The notes: generated by a model from the letters alone, not told the origin. Shown: positions 1 to 11,390, counted from the stretch's first letter. The stretch: DNA of 64,000 nt from Doryteuthis pealeii (GCA_023376005.1 CM042151.1:73092105-73156104), one strand, 5' to 3'. Made by a program: numbers and translations.

Positions 1-59
1 GTATTTAAACCCCTATCCACAGTAATCTAACCTAAGCTAACCTAACTTGACCTTACTTA

Positions 60-200
60 TCCCAACTTTAAAATACCGTGTTTCTTTGAAAATAACACCT
101 ACCTGCAAAATAAGACCTAGCGTAATTTTTCAAGATGATTTTGATGTAAGCCTTCCTCTCAAAATAAACCCTAGTTTAGAGTGACAGACAGATGAAAGAA
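60..200. repeat. Dispersed repeat with GAAAATAA-type motifs
   Basis: A run of related phrases (TTTGAAAATAACACCTACC, CAAAATAAGACCTAGCG, CAAAATAAACCCTAG) resembles a widespread animal interspersed repeat whose edge reads CCGTGTTTCYYYGAAAATAAG. The class is uncertain, perhaps a non-autonomous DNA transposon. From 200 to 528 I see only short overlapping ORFs with no recognisable product. Confidence 0.3.
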
Positions 201-528
201 ATAAGCATTCTTCATCATCACATCATGTAATGCAAACACTCGTATTCATCAATTATCAAGATGATGAGCCTTTGTTTGTGCTCCGCAGGAATTTGGGAAT
301 CCAAGGTAAATTCTAAAAGTTCAACGACCGCAGACCCGCCACCCCCCACATCAAGCAACACTCGTTGTGCTAAGAGAGATAATCTTGATGTAGATTTTGA
401 GGCAGGAATGTCTGATTTAAATTGTGGGTCTTTCCATCTCATTATTTAACATCTTAACACTTGAGGAAAGTGTTTTTCTTTCTCCTTTCACATTTAAACA
501 ATTAGCCATCACCGACATAGCAGTCATC

Positions 529-1099
529 TGTGACTAGAGTTGGATTGTTTTCTTGGTATTAGCATTTGTAGCAATTATCTTCCCTTGTTGGAATGGGGGG
601 AGATTGGAAAAGGGTTATCTTCCCTTACCACCAGGGTTTGCCACTAGAAGGCGTTACAACCGAGGTATTAAACATAGCCCGGGAAAGCTCTCTTTCTCTC
701 TCTCTCTCTTTCTCTCTCTCTCGCATCTGGAATCTCTAGACATGCGCTAGTCGTGTCTCTGTCCGTTTAGATTTGAGGGTGCATTGTCCCCCAACTAAAA
801 GGTTTATACGCGTGCTTTTATGTGGCTTCTATTATACTCTACCCCCACCCCTACAGGTGTTAAACTCACTATGGAGAGACACTTAGCACATGGCTCCTGT
901 ACGAAGAAATTGAAAAACCTTTGTTGAAGTTTTAGCTCTTCAAGAACTCTTTCTTTCTTCCTTAGGACTTTCGTCCTTGCTGTTTTGTATTTGTATTGTT
1001 GTCCAGACAATAAAGTCTGTATTTTGCTATGTACCTCTTTGTTGGAAGTTGTTGTGTATATTCACCTACGTTTTGAGGCTTCTCTGAGGCCCCCTAACA
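529..1099 (+). repeat. LTR-like dispersed repeat, possible solo LTR
   Basis: It starts TGTGAC and ends CTAACA. It contains an ATTATCTTCCCTTG block, an AGGGTTTGCCACTAG block, a (CT)n tract, a GTGTCTCTGTCCGTTT block and an AATAAA near 1010. The first blocks recur in order at 47.38-47.66 kb, also interrupted by a (CT)n/(CA)n tract. TG...CA ends plus a polyadenylation signal suggest an LTR. No clear target duplication was found. Confidence 0.4.
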
Positions 1100-1990
1100 T
1101 ATTATAAGAAGTAGTTTAGCTACAGAAGTTAAAACCACATTATACCTTATACCATAAACATGTTCTTGTCTGAAAGGAATAAAAATCAATGTTGCATTCT
1201 GGGAAAAATTCTAATTACTATAAAAAAGAACTTTAACTAAATGAAAGTCATTTAATATGACATCTCCTGCAGGGAAAAAGATATATTGCTAATGTTGGAT
1301 TTGCCTATTTGGAACTTTTGTTACACCTTTGGCTGGCTGGAGGGCTATTTGGCCGCAGGACTATTTGCACGTCCTTTACTGCATCACTCCTGTATTTGCT
1401 GCACTTATAATCTTCTCGCTGGTCGTGATCTCGTGTCGTCTGCTATACTTAGGACCTCTACCCGTTGTGTCCGTGACAAAAGCGCCTCCATGGACTCCCT
1501 ACCGAAAAAATGAACAAACAATCAACAAAGACAAGAAAAAGACAAAATCAGATGAACCTTCAAAATGGTAAGAGAGGCGAATGGTACTTGCACTCATTCT
1601 TTCTTTTTATTTCTATCTCTATCTCTGTCAACAGACCTCTGTCAGGATCTCTGATCAGGTTGTCTTCTCTGCTCTAAGTTGCAGGTTCCAACTCGTCTGT
1701 TTGACTGTTCGGTTCTGACTCCTGCGAGCGCCAACAACTGACTAACTTTCAAATTTTTCACACCTCCCAAAATTCCGTTGGTAACTCTCATTCGTTCTCG
1801 TTTCAAACGAGATTTAAAATCTCTTTGTTCTAAAATTCTGGTCAAATTTTATTGCTGTTTTGACCTCTAACTAACCGTCAACTTTCGCTCAAAACCAGAC
1901 ATTTTGTTGGCTAATGGTCCTATCACACTCTTTTATGTATCATCATTTCTTTGCTTATTTTTAATGGCCTTTTTGACTGAGCATTCATAT
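1100..1990. other. No recognisable gene
   Basis: Only short overlapping ORFs without homology that I can recognise; a polypurine stretch near 1505-1555. No clear repeat boundaries. Confidence 0.5.
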
Positions 1991-1994
1991 ACAC

Positions 1995-1998
<4 letters not shown>

Positions 1999-2076
<78 letters not shown>

Positions 2077-2330
2077 AACACACATGATCCACACTGAATA
2101 CACATATATATACTTATATGTGGGTGGTCTTACTGCTATCTCCAATCTACATACACACACATATTTATACACCCACAGATATACATGAACACACATGTAC
2201 CTATATGAGGTCTTAATCTCATATACTACTTATTTATATAACTACTACATCTTTATATACACGCATACACTTGCATGCACACAATTACACTTGTGCTACA
2301 ATGCATATTGTCACACTTTACCTATTTTGG
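1999..2330. repeat. (CA)n/(TA)n tract with an adjoining dispersed repeat
   Basis: A (CA)n run followed by (TA)n to 2066, then a segment (about 2095-2310) whose reverse complement matches 32.54-32.76 kb and 40.87-41.08 kb. The shared phrases read ATAAATAAGTAGTAT and AAGACCTCATATAGGTAC-like on the minus strand. The 62-nt TA/CA tract is part of the repeat. No coding content. Confidence 0.5.
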
Positions 2331-2812
2331 ATTTAATGCTGAACTGGATAGTGTAATCTCTATTTACTCAGGAGTTGATTCCAATCACTTGTGAGTTAAT
2401 TGGAACTAAACCCTTTTTCACAAGTTTATTCTATTTTTTGATTGATTGTTTTGTTTTATGGCATACCAACACTTTTTGGGTCATTTGATGACTAATCAAG
2501 TCATTTTTAATAAACAAGACTCGGGTTGCTTACTGTACCTGCTATTGCTTAAGTAGTCACCCAATTTAGTAATGATCAGGTTCATTACTGCTTAACTTTT
2601 AGCATGACTTGACAGTTTATTTTCTGTATTGTTTGTTTTGTTTAACGGCATATCAACCTTGGTGGGTCATTTAATGTTAAAGTTTTGAAAGATTTATAGT
2701 GAGTTAGGTAGAAAATTTCTGAAGCTATGTTCAAGCAGTGCACTTTTGGTGACTGTGAAGGCCAATGTTAAATGAAATTAGCAATTACAAATATTATAAT
2801 AACTAGCAAATA

Positions 2813-3418
2813 TATGCACCCTCCGGGTGCAAGTATTTAAGTTTTAATGTAATGAAATATCGTATTAAATTAGAAAGTCTAATAAGAAGGCAGATAAAAA
2901 GATATGTAACAGAGTGGGGGTATAATAGAAAAATAGAAATGAAACTTACTCTTCTATCACTCCCGTCTTTCATTGCTGAATTTTACTTATTTAACTATTT
3001 AGTTAAATTAGGAAATAAAGAATAAAATGACAGTTATTTTTTCTTGTTAATGGATTTCATTTAAGATTCATTGGAGAGATTTTTGCTTATATTCATTAAA
3101 ATAAAACCAAACAATTAGAAATCAATAATACTAAGCACATATTTAATAAAATCACATTTTTAATATCAATATGCAAATTAGCCTTCCCATTCACACTGTA
3201 AACCGCTATTTTTGTATATATAAATACAATTGCATGTTAATTGTATGTAGATATGGACGGCACTAATAAAAAGGTGAAGCAATTTTATTAATAATTGAGG
3301 TTTAAATATAAATAAAATCATGGAGAATGTGATGTAAATAACGAAGGGAATTGTGACTTGAGTAGTAATATAGTTTCGGTTACAGACAGAAAAACACACA
3401 ATCTCTATTATAATAAGA
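2813..3418 (-). mobile_element. Non-autonomous Helitron-like element, copy 1 (complete)
   Basis: Read on the minus strand it begins TCTTATTATAATAG after an A. It ends with hairpin GCACCCGGAGGGTGC, nine nucleotides, then CTAG followed by T. A 5' TC, a 3' hairpin about 10 nt before CTRR and insertion between A and T are the hallmarks of Helitrons. No Rep/helicase coding is present. Copies 2 and 3 share the 3' end and internal sequence. Confidence 0.65.
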
Positions 3419-3429
3419 TAATATAATCT

Positions 3430-3790
3430 ATATATTATCAATGTATTAATACTCTTGTTCCTTAATCTTCCAACCATTATCATCTCGCAACACCCTTTGG
3501 TTTAAAATGAGACCGTCCAAATTGTCCAAGATGAAATGCAAAAATGTATCAACTTTCTTGTGTTACTTAATGTTAAAGCCACCCTCGTAGAAGCACAGTA
3601 GTAGTACTATTTAACCCATAGCTGCAGGGATGAAAGGTTCATACCTTTTTTTGTTTCTTATGAGTGTTTTCACCTCAGAAAGATAATGGACCATTCCGTT
3701 TTTAACATAAAGAAAGAAAGGGATGAAATAGGATATACTACACAGAAAAAATATAAGAAAGAAAGAAAGTAGGGGAAGTTAGGGAAGGGT
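3430..3790. repeat. Dispersed repeat shared with 59.40-59.66 kb
   Basis: Ordered matching blocks in both places: CTTCCAACC(A/G)TTATCATCT, AAATGAGACC(G/A)TCCA, AAGATGAAATGCAAAAA, TTTCTTATGAGTGT, and ATAAAGAAAGAAAGGG. Non-coding. Confidence 0.5.
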
Positions 3791-3862
3791 TGAGCATGGG
3801 AAAGTGATAACGTTAATCTGTTTCAACCAAACATAATAAAAATATGAAAAGGAAAGAAAAAA

Positions 3863-3867
<5 letters not shown>

Positions 3868-3928
<61 letters not shown>

Positions 3929-4030
3929 AAATCAAGATTATACATTTTACATATTGAACTATTTGCAATAACTCTTAATTAAACATATCAAATGCTGTAA
4001 TAATTGAATTATCATACTGTGGTATATCCA
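3868..4030. repeat. (GA)n tract with conserved flank
   Basis: A (GA)n run to 3926 is followed by AGTTAAATCAAGATTATAC and a further 90 bp that recur at 52.20-52.38 kb behind a similar (GA)n run. The microsatellite and its flank move as one repeat unit. Confidence 0.6.
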
Positions 4031-4353
4031 TATGCATTTTTATAGTAAAAATCATTTGCAATGCATTTTATAGCAAAAATCATTTCCAATGCATTTTTAT
4101 AGTAAAAATCATTTCCAATGCATTTTTATAGTAAAAATCATTGTCCAATGCATTTTTTATAGTAAAAATCATTTCCAATGCATTTTTATGCTAAAAATCA
4201 TTTCTAATGCATTTTTATAGAAAAATAATTTCTAATGCATTTTATAGTAAAAATCATTGTCCAATGCATTTTTATAGTAAAAATCATTGTCCAATGCATT
4301 TTTATGGTAAAAATCGTTTCCAATGCATTTTTATAGTAAAAATCATTTTCATT
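4031..4353. repeat. Minisatellite, about 30-bp unit, 11 copies
   Basis: Eleven occurrences of a unit with core ATGCATTTTTATAGTAAAAA followed by TCATTTCCA or TCATTGTCCA. Unit length varies by one or two bases because of T-run length. Non-coding; starts where the preceding (GA)n-linked repeat ends. Confidence 0.85.
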
Positions 4354-4948
4354 TAAATTTTACATTAGAAATCATTTCCAATAAAATACTGGGTCAGTAA
4401 AAAAACATTCCTGTTTTTTTAACTGAAAAACAGGTTCATTTTCTATCATCATAAAATTGAGCAAGGGGATTGAAAAGATTAATTTACATTGCTATTTGGA
4501 TAATTTACCAAACTAGCAAATTAATTCAGGTCCCATTGGAAGAAATAGAAATATCTTGAAAATTATGAATCAGATGGGAAATACATACAATATATAAGGG
4601 TCAGTTTTTGAGTTAATTGCGAATTTTAGCAAAATGATTCTAATGTTTTTTTTTTAATTCTCCACTTGTATTTTTTAAAAATTTATTCATTTTGCAAACT
4701 AACATTCTTCCTGATCACAATTATCTACCCATAGCTCAATAGGTGACACAATGGGTCATGTTTTTTCTAGTATATAATATATATAAAATATACAATGTAA
4801 TATAATATATATAAATTTAATGTATATTAGCGGTAGAGACATATTAATGGTAAAAATGCATCACTTTAATGGTATTTAATTCATAAAATTCTTCCATATT
4901 GGTTAAGCCTTGCAAGACTAATGGACATAATAACACCGACAAACAATA

Positions 4949-5428
4949 TTGGGTAATTATGAACTTTAGTTGGCCAAATTCCTAGCATAAAATTGTGCGT
5001 GTGCATTATCTCGCTTAACAAATTTGCTTGTATAGTTTTTCTAATGAGATTTTCTTAAACAATTGAATGAATAAAAATACATTTCATTCTTATCAACACA
5101 TTTTTGTTTGTTTGTTTGAGAAATAACATTTTTATTTCTCAAACAAACAAACATGTGTTGATAAAACAGTGCACAACAAACATATCATAAAATGTGTTCT
5201 TAATAACAATTAAGTTCATTTCAGATAATGCGCACCCACAATTTTATGCTAGGAATTTGGCCAAATAAAGTTCATATGTGTTGATAAGAATGAAATGTAT
5301 TTTTATTCATTCAATTGTTTAAGAAAATTTCATAAGAAAAACTATACAAGCAAATTTGTTAAGGGAGATAATGTACACGCACAATTTTATGCTAGGAATT
5401 TGGCCAACTAAAGTTTATAATTACCCAA
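4949..5428. mobile_element. Fold-back (inverted-repeat) element
   Basis: The left end TTGGGTAATTATGAACTTTA and about 150 bp after it are matched, inverted, by the right end. The shared arm includes GGCCAAATTCCTAGCATAAA and ACAATTGAATGAATAAAAAT. A second, internal inverted copy of the GCATAAAATTGTG-type block and a TTTGTTTGTTTG hairpin lie at the centre. No ORF, so non-autonomous. Target duplication not clear. Confidence 0.7.
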
Positions 5429-5444
5429 GATTAAAGCAACTTAT

Positions 5445-5660
5445 AGAATACAGGTGGGACAATCATATAGATGCTAGGGCTTAACATGACCATGCGATTG
5501 ATAAGATTAGGAATTTCCAACTGCCTATCAAGCCCAAATAAGAGCTTGCAGGTCACATAACCACTTAGTACCTGGTTCAGCCATTAGGATTCCTTGCTCA
5601 GGCATTAGAGGTTGTCACCCACAGCCAACAGGTTGTAACATTACCAATGTTTCTTTACCA
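5445..5660. repeat. SINE-like repeat shared with 57.0-57.3 kb
   Basis: Phrases in common with 57011-57300 include GTGCTAGGGCTTRA, ACTTAG-type spacer, CCACTGGGATTC-like (here CCATTAGGATTC) and GTCACCCACAGCCAACAGG against GTCACCACTCACGGTCAGC. The region is about 250 bp and lacks coding. From 5660 to 6030 I see nothing identifiable. Confidence 0.4.
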
Positions 5661-6039
5661 ATGATCGATAAGAGAATGCATACCATACTCATAAAAGTTG
5701 CTACAAAAGTAATACATACTATTATGATGGTGGTATAGTAGTAGAGGCTAAACCTTCCTGTCAATCCATGATGTTTTTAAATTGGAAGAAATTGTATTTT
5801 TGATGAAGTATTTGAGGTAGAGATAAAATATTTTTTAAATATATTCATGAAGTGAAACAAATTTATTGGGTTGGTGCGACCGAAAATACAAGCAGAGAAA
5901 ACTTGGTAACCTGCCTCCTCTCTTGATATAGTCTTTAATTTTCATCCTTTTAATAAAATTATTGAATCATACAATTAATGTATGCTTTGTAGACTTATAA
6001 CTCTACAGTTTGAACAGACACATTGTTGCTTAACTGACT

Positions 6040-6110
6040 AGAGTGGTTGGTTGTTTAATGGCATACCAACCCTTTTCAGGTTATTTTAATCAAGTCCTTT
6101 TGATAAACAA
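6040..6110. repeat. Short dispersed motif GGCATACCAACCC
   Basis: GGTTGTTTAATGGCATACCA followed by ACCCTTTTCAGGTTATTTTA. Related phrases occur at 2450-2490, 2625-2675, 20865-20925 and, inverted, near 22440-22475. Probably the conserved end of a short interspersed repeat. From 6110 to 6860 no gene is recognisable. Confidence 0.4.
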
Positions 6111-6859
6111 AGAATTCTAAAGGGAGAATATGAAATAAATAAGAGAACAAATTATTTCGGGATTTTTTTTCTTCAACAAATTAACAGTTAAGCATGAAGA
6201 TCAAATTTTCTAGAAAATAAATATACATTTTTAAATTTTATTCCTAGAGGTCGTACCCTAACATATTTTACCATTTTGGAATTAAAGTTCTTATTTCTTT
6301 ATTACTTCTTTGGATCTAATAAGTGGGTGTTACACTACGGCCACTTTATCTTTTTTTTTCTCGTCTAGTGATTTTCTTAGTCCTTTTCTTTTTTATCTTT
6401 CATTTGTTTAGATTAGGATGTCTCGTGGTCTCGTCTTTAATATCTCTGTTCCCAGGTTCAATCTCAGCATGCCATTTGGGCATGACTGGCTTCTTTGTGC
6501 CAATGATGAAATGTTGTATATCCTTACTTCTGGGTGTGCCCATCTGGACATACAACGATAGTAATCGTATGAGGGACACCCGTGATCGTGTCTCACATAT
6601 TTAATCTTATCTTTTTTGTGAGTAGCACCTTATTACTTCTTAGTAGCATCTGCATTCATTTGGAGTAGCACTTTGTTGATTTCTGGCTTTGATCTGGTAT
6701 CTATTCATAACAGTAGTTCTTCTAACTCCCTCATAGTATCTGCCTGGTTCCTTCTTTTTCTTAACTTGTGTCTTAAGATTACTCTGCATTGTTTATACAT
6801 TTCATCATTAAATTCAAACTTCTGCAAACTATATACGTTTTTTTTCTCCCCCCACACAT

Positions 6860-7101
6860 GCACATAGACTTTGTGTGTGTGTGTGTGTGTCTCTCTCTCT
6901 CTCTATTTATCTGACACACACACTCTCACTCTATATTTCTTACACACACAAATACAAAGTCTCATCCCCCCTCTCTCTCTGTCTCTCACACACACAATGT
7001 TTCTTTTTCTCACCCTACATGCATGCACACATATACACACATACATACATACACACACATACATACACACACACATATGTATTGAAAATTTCTCCACTCA
7101 T

Positions 7102-7135
<34 letters not shown>
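6860..7135. repeat. Compound microsatellite tract
   Basis: (GT)n, (CT)n, (CA)n, (CATA)n and (TA)n blocks. Several short ORFs on both strands here are artefacts of dinucleotide periodicity. Confidence 0.8.
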
Positions 7136-7665
7136 GAGCGATGTTAACACACGAATAAGAAAGGCATGGTTGGCCACCAACAAATTATCAGTCATATGAA
7201 ATCCGATCTCCCTGACAAGCTAAAGAGACGATTCTTCCAGGCTGTGGTTGTGTCGGTACTGCTGTATGGCTGTACCACCTGGACCCTAAAGAAGCGCCTT
7301 GAGAATAAGTTAGATGGGAGCTGCACAAGAATGCTGCGAGCGGTCCTGAATAAGTCGTGGAAGCAGCACCCCACAAAGAAGCAACTGTATGGCCACTTGC
7401 CCCCGATCTCACAAACCATATGAGTAAGACGGACTACGCATGCGGGACACTGCTGGAGAAGAAAGGATGAGCTCGTAAGCGACGTACTACTGTGGAGGCC
7501 GGCACATGGGCACGCTAATGTGGGCCGCCCAGCCAGAACCTACATTGACCAACTATGTAAGGATGCTGGCTGCTGCGTGGAGGAGCTCCCAGAGTCGATG
7601 AATGATAGGGAGGGTTGGCGAGAGATTGTCATGGATATCCATGCAAACAGCGCGTCATGATGATG
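7136..7665 (+). pseudogene. LINE reverse-transcriptase C-terminal fragment (family A)
   Basis: Plus-strand codons read KLKRRFFQAVVVSVLLYGCT, then a conserved tail with RLENKLDGSCTRMLR and WKQHPTKKQLYGHLPPI. The later part, CWRRKDEL-like through the CCVEELPESMNDREGW region, is in shifted frames. This is the post-catalytic region of a non-LTR retrotransposon, truncated at 5'. It ends in a short ATGATGATG tail, as the other copies do. Other members of the family are at 11391-11645, 22685-22770, 40195-40787, 45785-46992 and 61870-62168. Confidence 0.8.
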
Positions 7666-7938
7666 ATATATATATATATAGATGTGTGGAGAAATGTCAG
7701 CAGCTAGGTGGCTTTAAATAAAAACCAGTGTGAATATTTCAGTTGTGTTCTTTTTTTTCTGCAGGAGATGAAAACACCACCATTATGTTTTGATAACAAC
7801 TGTTTTCACTCATGCACTTTGTCTAAAAGGTGTTAAATGATCGGGTTTTCCAACCATCCAACTATCATGAGATGGAAATGAGAATTTTCCATTTTTTTCT
7901 AATTAGACCCATCAATTTGCAGACTTTACCTACATATT

Positions 7939-8904
7939 TCACAAATATATGGCTTTGCTCTTTACATGTTTTCTCATGTGTGAGTACATGGTGCTACTTC
8001 GAGAAAAAGCTTTACCACACACCGCACAAGGATATGGTCTTTCTCCTGTGTGTGAACGCATGTGTCTCTCCAGGGACTGATTTTCAGAAAAAGTTTTTCC
8101 ACAGACTTCACAACAATAGGGTTTTTCCCCTGTATGTACTCTCATGTGCAACAATAAATTAGAATTACGAGAGAACTCTTTTCCACACACTTCACAAGAA
8201 AATGGTCTTATTCCTGTGTGTATCTTTGTATGTCTTTTTAAACTACCATTTTCTGAAAAAGCTTTTCCACACTCCGCACAGCAGTATGGTTTTTCTCCTG
8301 TATGTCTTCTCATGTGTGTTTGCAAATTACTGTTAGTAGAAAATGCCTTACCACACACTTCACAGTCATATGGTTTTTCTCCTGTGTGTGTTCTAATGTG
8401 AGAAGTTAAAACACTATTTGCAGAAAAAGCTTTCCCACACACTTCACAACAATAAGGTTTTTCTCCTGTGTGTAGTCTTTTGTGAATAGTCAAGTCTGTA
8501 TAGCTAGAATAGGCTTTGGTACATATTTCACACTGAAATGGTTTTTCCCCAGTATGTGTTCGCATATGTTCATTCAAATAACTATTTCGTGAAAACACTT
8601 TTCTACATAATTTACAATGGTAGGGTTTTTGGCCAGAGTGAGTGGTCAAGTGCCTTGACAAACTGCCATGTTGTGTAAAATATTTCCCACAAATTTCACA
8701 GTGGTAAGGATTCTCACCTGGACGTTTTGCTGGGTTACTTTCAATTGTAGTCTTTTGAGAGGAAATGTTTGCACATATTTTAGAGTTTTGAGATTGCCTT
8801 TTAGAGATTCGAGATTGCATTCCAGAAGAATATTTTTTGGCATTCTTTAAATCCTTTTTCTTGAACTGCTTACCAATCTCTCCTTGTTGCTGAGAAGTCA
8901 TCAT
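7939..8904 (-). CDS. C2H2 zinc-finger protein, nine tandem fingers
   Basis: An intact 321-codon ORF starting with Met-Met-Thr-Ser. The first 68 residues are Lys/Gln/Ser-rich and lack a KRAB, BTB or SCAN-like domain. Nine C2H2 fingers follow at an exact 28-residue spacing, with first cysteines near 69, 97, 125, 153, 181, 209, 237, 265 and 293. All have C-x2-C-x12-H-x3-H and mostly TGEKPY/F linkers; variants are SGQKPY after finger 1 and TGIRPF before finger 7. The protein ends eight residues after the last histidine. It is expected to be nuclear and to bind DNA. Large families of such intronless poly-zinc-finger genes are known in octopus genomes. A non-coding 5' exon may exist. Its target and specific identity are unknown. 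It lies among repeats but shows no frameshift or stop, so it looks functional. Confidence 0.9.
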   Translation of the reverse strand: MMTSQQQGEIGKQFKKKDLKNAKKYSSGMQSRISKRQSQNSKICANISSQKTTIESNPAKRPGENPYHCEICGKYFTQHGSLSRHLTTHSGQKPYHCKLCRKVFSRNSYLNEHMRTHTGEKPFQCEICTKAYSSYTDLTIHKRLHTGEKPYCCEVCGKAFSANSVLTSHIRTHTGEKPYDCEVCGKAFSTNSNLQTHMRRHTGEKPYCCAECGKAFSENGSLKRHTKIHTGIRPFSCEVCGKEFSRNSNLLLHMRVHTGEKPYCCEVCGKTFSENQSLERHMRSHTGERPYPCAVCGKAFSRSSTMYSHMRKHVKSKAIYL

Positions 8905-8989
8905 TTTTCAGCCAATAATTTTGCAGGATAATTGTACATTCTGAAAAGATATAAGAAAATGTTTGTATTTTTATATACTCGCAGTAGGA

Positions 8990-9430
8990 GAAAGTGTAGA
9001 ACAAACACGGGATGTTATAATGGATGGAAATTTATAAGAGAAATAGTCCAAATAATCCAAATTATCAAGCTTCATCTAGAAAAAGATGAGGACAATAGTC
9101 CGAATAATACAAATAATACAAATCATCAATCTTCATCTAAAAAGAAAACCCAGAGAAATAGTGCAGATAACAATAAAGATGAGGACAATAGTCTGAATAA
9201 TACAAATAATACAAATTATCAAGCTTTATCTAGAAAAATTCAGATAAATAGTGCAGATGACAATAAAGATGAGGACAATAGTCCGAATAATACAAATAAT
9301 ACAAATTATCAAGCTTCATCTAAAAAAAAAAAATCCAAGAGAAATAGTGCAGATAACAATAAAGATGAGGACAATAGTCCAAATAATACAAATTATCAAG
9401 CTTCAACTCAGAGAAATGATTGCAGATAAC
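8990..9430 (+). repeat. 85-95-bp tandem repeat, about four units
   Basis: The unit carries GACAATAGTCCGAATAATAC, AAATTATCAAGCTTCATCTA and GAGAAATAGTGCAGATAAC. It gives an Asn-rich in-frame ORF (DEDNSPNNTNNTNYQ repeats), which is a consequence of the tandem structure. The same sequence occurs as a single unit next to Penelope-like remnants at 25.6, 37.7 and 38.5 kb. This array therefore looks like an expanded tail of that element. Confidence 0.75.
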
Positions 9431-9763
9431 AACAATTCAAACATTTCCGTTTACTATGGAAATCTTCTTCAGGACAAAAAAGGATTTATGTAGATAAAAG
9501 TTGATGGATGTTTTGAGTGCATTGAGTTTGGAAAATGTATAGAAAAAGGTTTGTTGATTGGCATTCATAATTGAAAGTTGATAATGTGGTTGCTACATGC
9601 GAAAGTGAAATTCAAAATGTGATAGGAACACGTGAAGTTGAAAAGCCAAGATGTGATTGGCCCATGAGGAGATGCTGAAAAAGTGTGACGTATTCCATAT
9701 GAATACCAATGTTTAAAAAACGAGAGAAGTATTAATTAACTATTTCATCATCTTACTCCAATA

Positions 9764-10270
9764 CTAGCATGAATATGCACCCTCTGACAGGCATAAGTAT
9801 TTCAGTTTTAATGTAATCAAATATATTAAAACAAAAAACAAACAAAATTAGATAAGAACGCATATAAAATGATAACACTTATTTTAATTATATTTTAATT
9901 GGTTTCTATATAAAATCATTCATAGGATTGATTTTAATATGCCGGAGAATAAAACACTAATATTAGAAATCAATAACACCAAGTAATTATTCATCAAAGC
10001 CGGTTTTGTTAAAACCAGTATGCAAATTAACCATACCATATATTATGTAAACCTTTATTTCTTTATAAGATACGTTGCTTGATTTTAAATGCACTAATAA
10101 CATAGGTTGTTTTGAGACAAATCTAACTCAGATTTTCATAGAGACATTGTTAATAAATGAGATCTATTCTATGTATTAATGATTTTGACTATAAATTAAA
10201 TACTCATTGATAAACTTACACAATTTCTGAGGATAAGATGGTATAAGCAGTGACATAGTTTTCATTATAA
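9764..10270 (-). mobile_element. Helitron-like element, copy 2, cut by a SINE
   Basis: It shares the minus-strand 3' end with copy 1, ending GCTAG before T, with a weakened hairpin, and internal blocks ATTTTAATTGGTTTCTATAT and CCAGTATGCAAATTAACCA. The part distal to CTAG ends at a SINE starting at 10271, so its 5' end is not defined. Confidence 0.55.
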
Positions 10271-10512
10271 GTCGTCGGGGCAGCCTAATGTCGGTATCAG
10301 CCATGCAGCGAGGGAGTCTATCCCCTTTTCACAAGCGCTAGACCAAGGAGATTATTTTAGCGTCTGAGGTGAGCGCCACACCTACCATCAGCTCCTTATT
10401 TTACCACACAGATCCCTGAGCTACTCATACGCTGAGTTGGCGAGTGTGGGTATCGAACTAGGAACCTTGTGGTTTCTAGCCGAACACTCTACCGACTGAG
10501 CTAACCCGGCCC
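10271..10512 (-). mobile_element. tRNA-Lys-type SINE, copy 1
   Basis: Read on the minus strand, the head GGCCGGGTTAGCTCAGTCGG continues to GTAGAG and a B-box-like AGTTCGATACC. That is a tRNA-derived pol III promoter, closest to tRNA-Lys in my judgement. A 170-bp body follows, ending CCCCGACGAC. Copies are at 43688-43928 and 52449-52622. ATTATAA flanks the 3' end directly and recurs a few bases beyond the 5' end, a possible target duplication. It is not a functional tRNA gene: the head runs straight into the SINE body. Confidence 0.85.
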
Positions 10513-10660
10513 CATATATCGATTATAACAAGATATAAACTAAAAGTAAAATACAGAAGTAGCATCTAAAGAAACTTATAACAGTGAAAAATAAAAAATA
10601 ATATAAGATCGAAGAAGTACAGGAAAAAAGGAAAGAAAAAAGGGTAGAAAAAAAGGAAAA

Positions 10661-10895
10661 CCTGGAATGGTAGTACCTGTTAGGGTCCCATCTATGAGTT
10701 TAATAGAAATAAAATGAGTTTCAAAATATGTTTTTAAAAAATGTTGAATAACCATCAAGAATGAACAAAACAATAACAAAAACAATTTTAAAAAAAATCT
10801 AAAAATCATTTGTTAAAACAACCGGATATTGACGGTGTAAATGAAAAACATGTCCTTACTTAATCGAGATAAATAGGGGTTCCTAACGGTCATAT
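10661..10895. repeat. Single-arm copy of the fold-back repeat at 21.2-21.6 kb
   Basis: It shares GGTAGTACCTGTTAGGGT-like, CCATCTATGAGTTTAATAGA, and an end reading ACAACCGGATATTGACGGTG followed by AAATGAAAAACATGT. At 21205-21571 the same sequence ends in an inverted pair. Here only one arm is present. From 10900 to 11390 nothing identifiable. Confidence 0.6.
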
Positions 10896-11390
10896 GGTAA
10901 AAAAAATTACATTATAACTTAAATAATTGGGTCCAGTGGGCGCTTATTTCTGCTTGTATTTAATAATAATCATTTGTTTGCACACAGCCTAGGTGATATA
11001 TATTTTTGTACCTTATATAATTGGAGAGCATAATTGTTAAACTAATTTCGTCATAGAATAACACAACTAACCATGCATATAAACAGCAATTACAGTCACA
11101 TGAACAAAGACAGAAGTCATTCTCCAGTGTTGGAAGATAAAAAAAAAGATTTTTCTAAATACTGGCAACAATCCGGAAATGCATAAAATATCATTGCAGA
11201 ATTTTCGGTTGATTCTTAGTATTAGATTAATCATTCAGCGTATTCATTTAAGCAAACAGGAATTTGTTAACGAAAAAAAAAAAAATTTGCATTCTGGGGT
11301 GAGTCGGTTCATCACGAGCTTAGACAAGACCTTGCCCATCACATCAAAAAGGCTTATACCTCTTTAATTGCTGCAGACTGACCACAATAA

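Noticed and set aside
218..449. Pair of overlapping ORFs of 62 and 74 codons near the window start
   Set aside because: No recognisable domain on either strand and no splice context; left unannotated.
8990..9430. 165-codon Asn-rich protein
   Set aside because: The ORF is produced by an 85-95-bp tandem repeat that also occurs in non-coding Penelope-like tails.
10440..10512. Possible tRNA-Lys gene
   Set aside because: The tRNA-like head continues directly into a SINE body shared by three loci, so it is a SINE promoter and not a tRNA gene.
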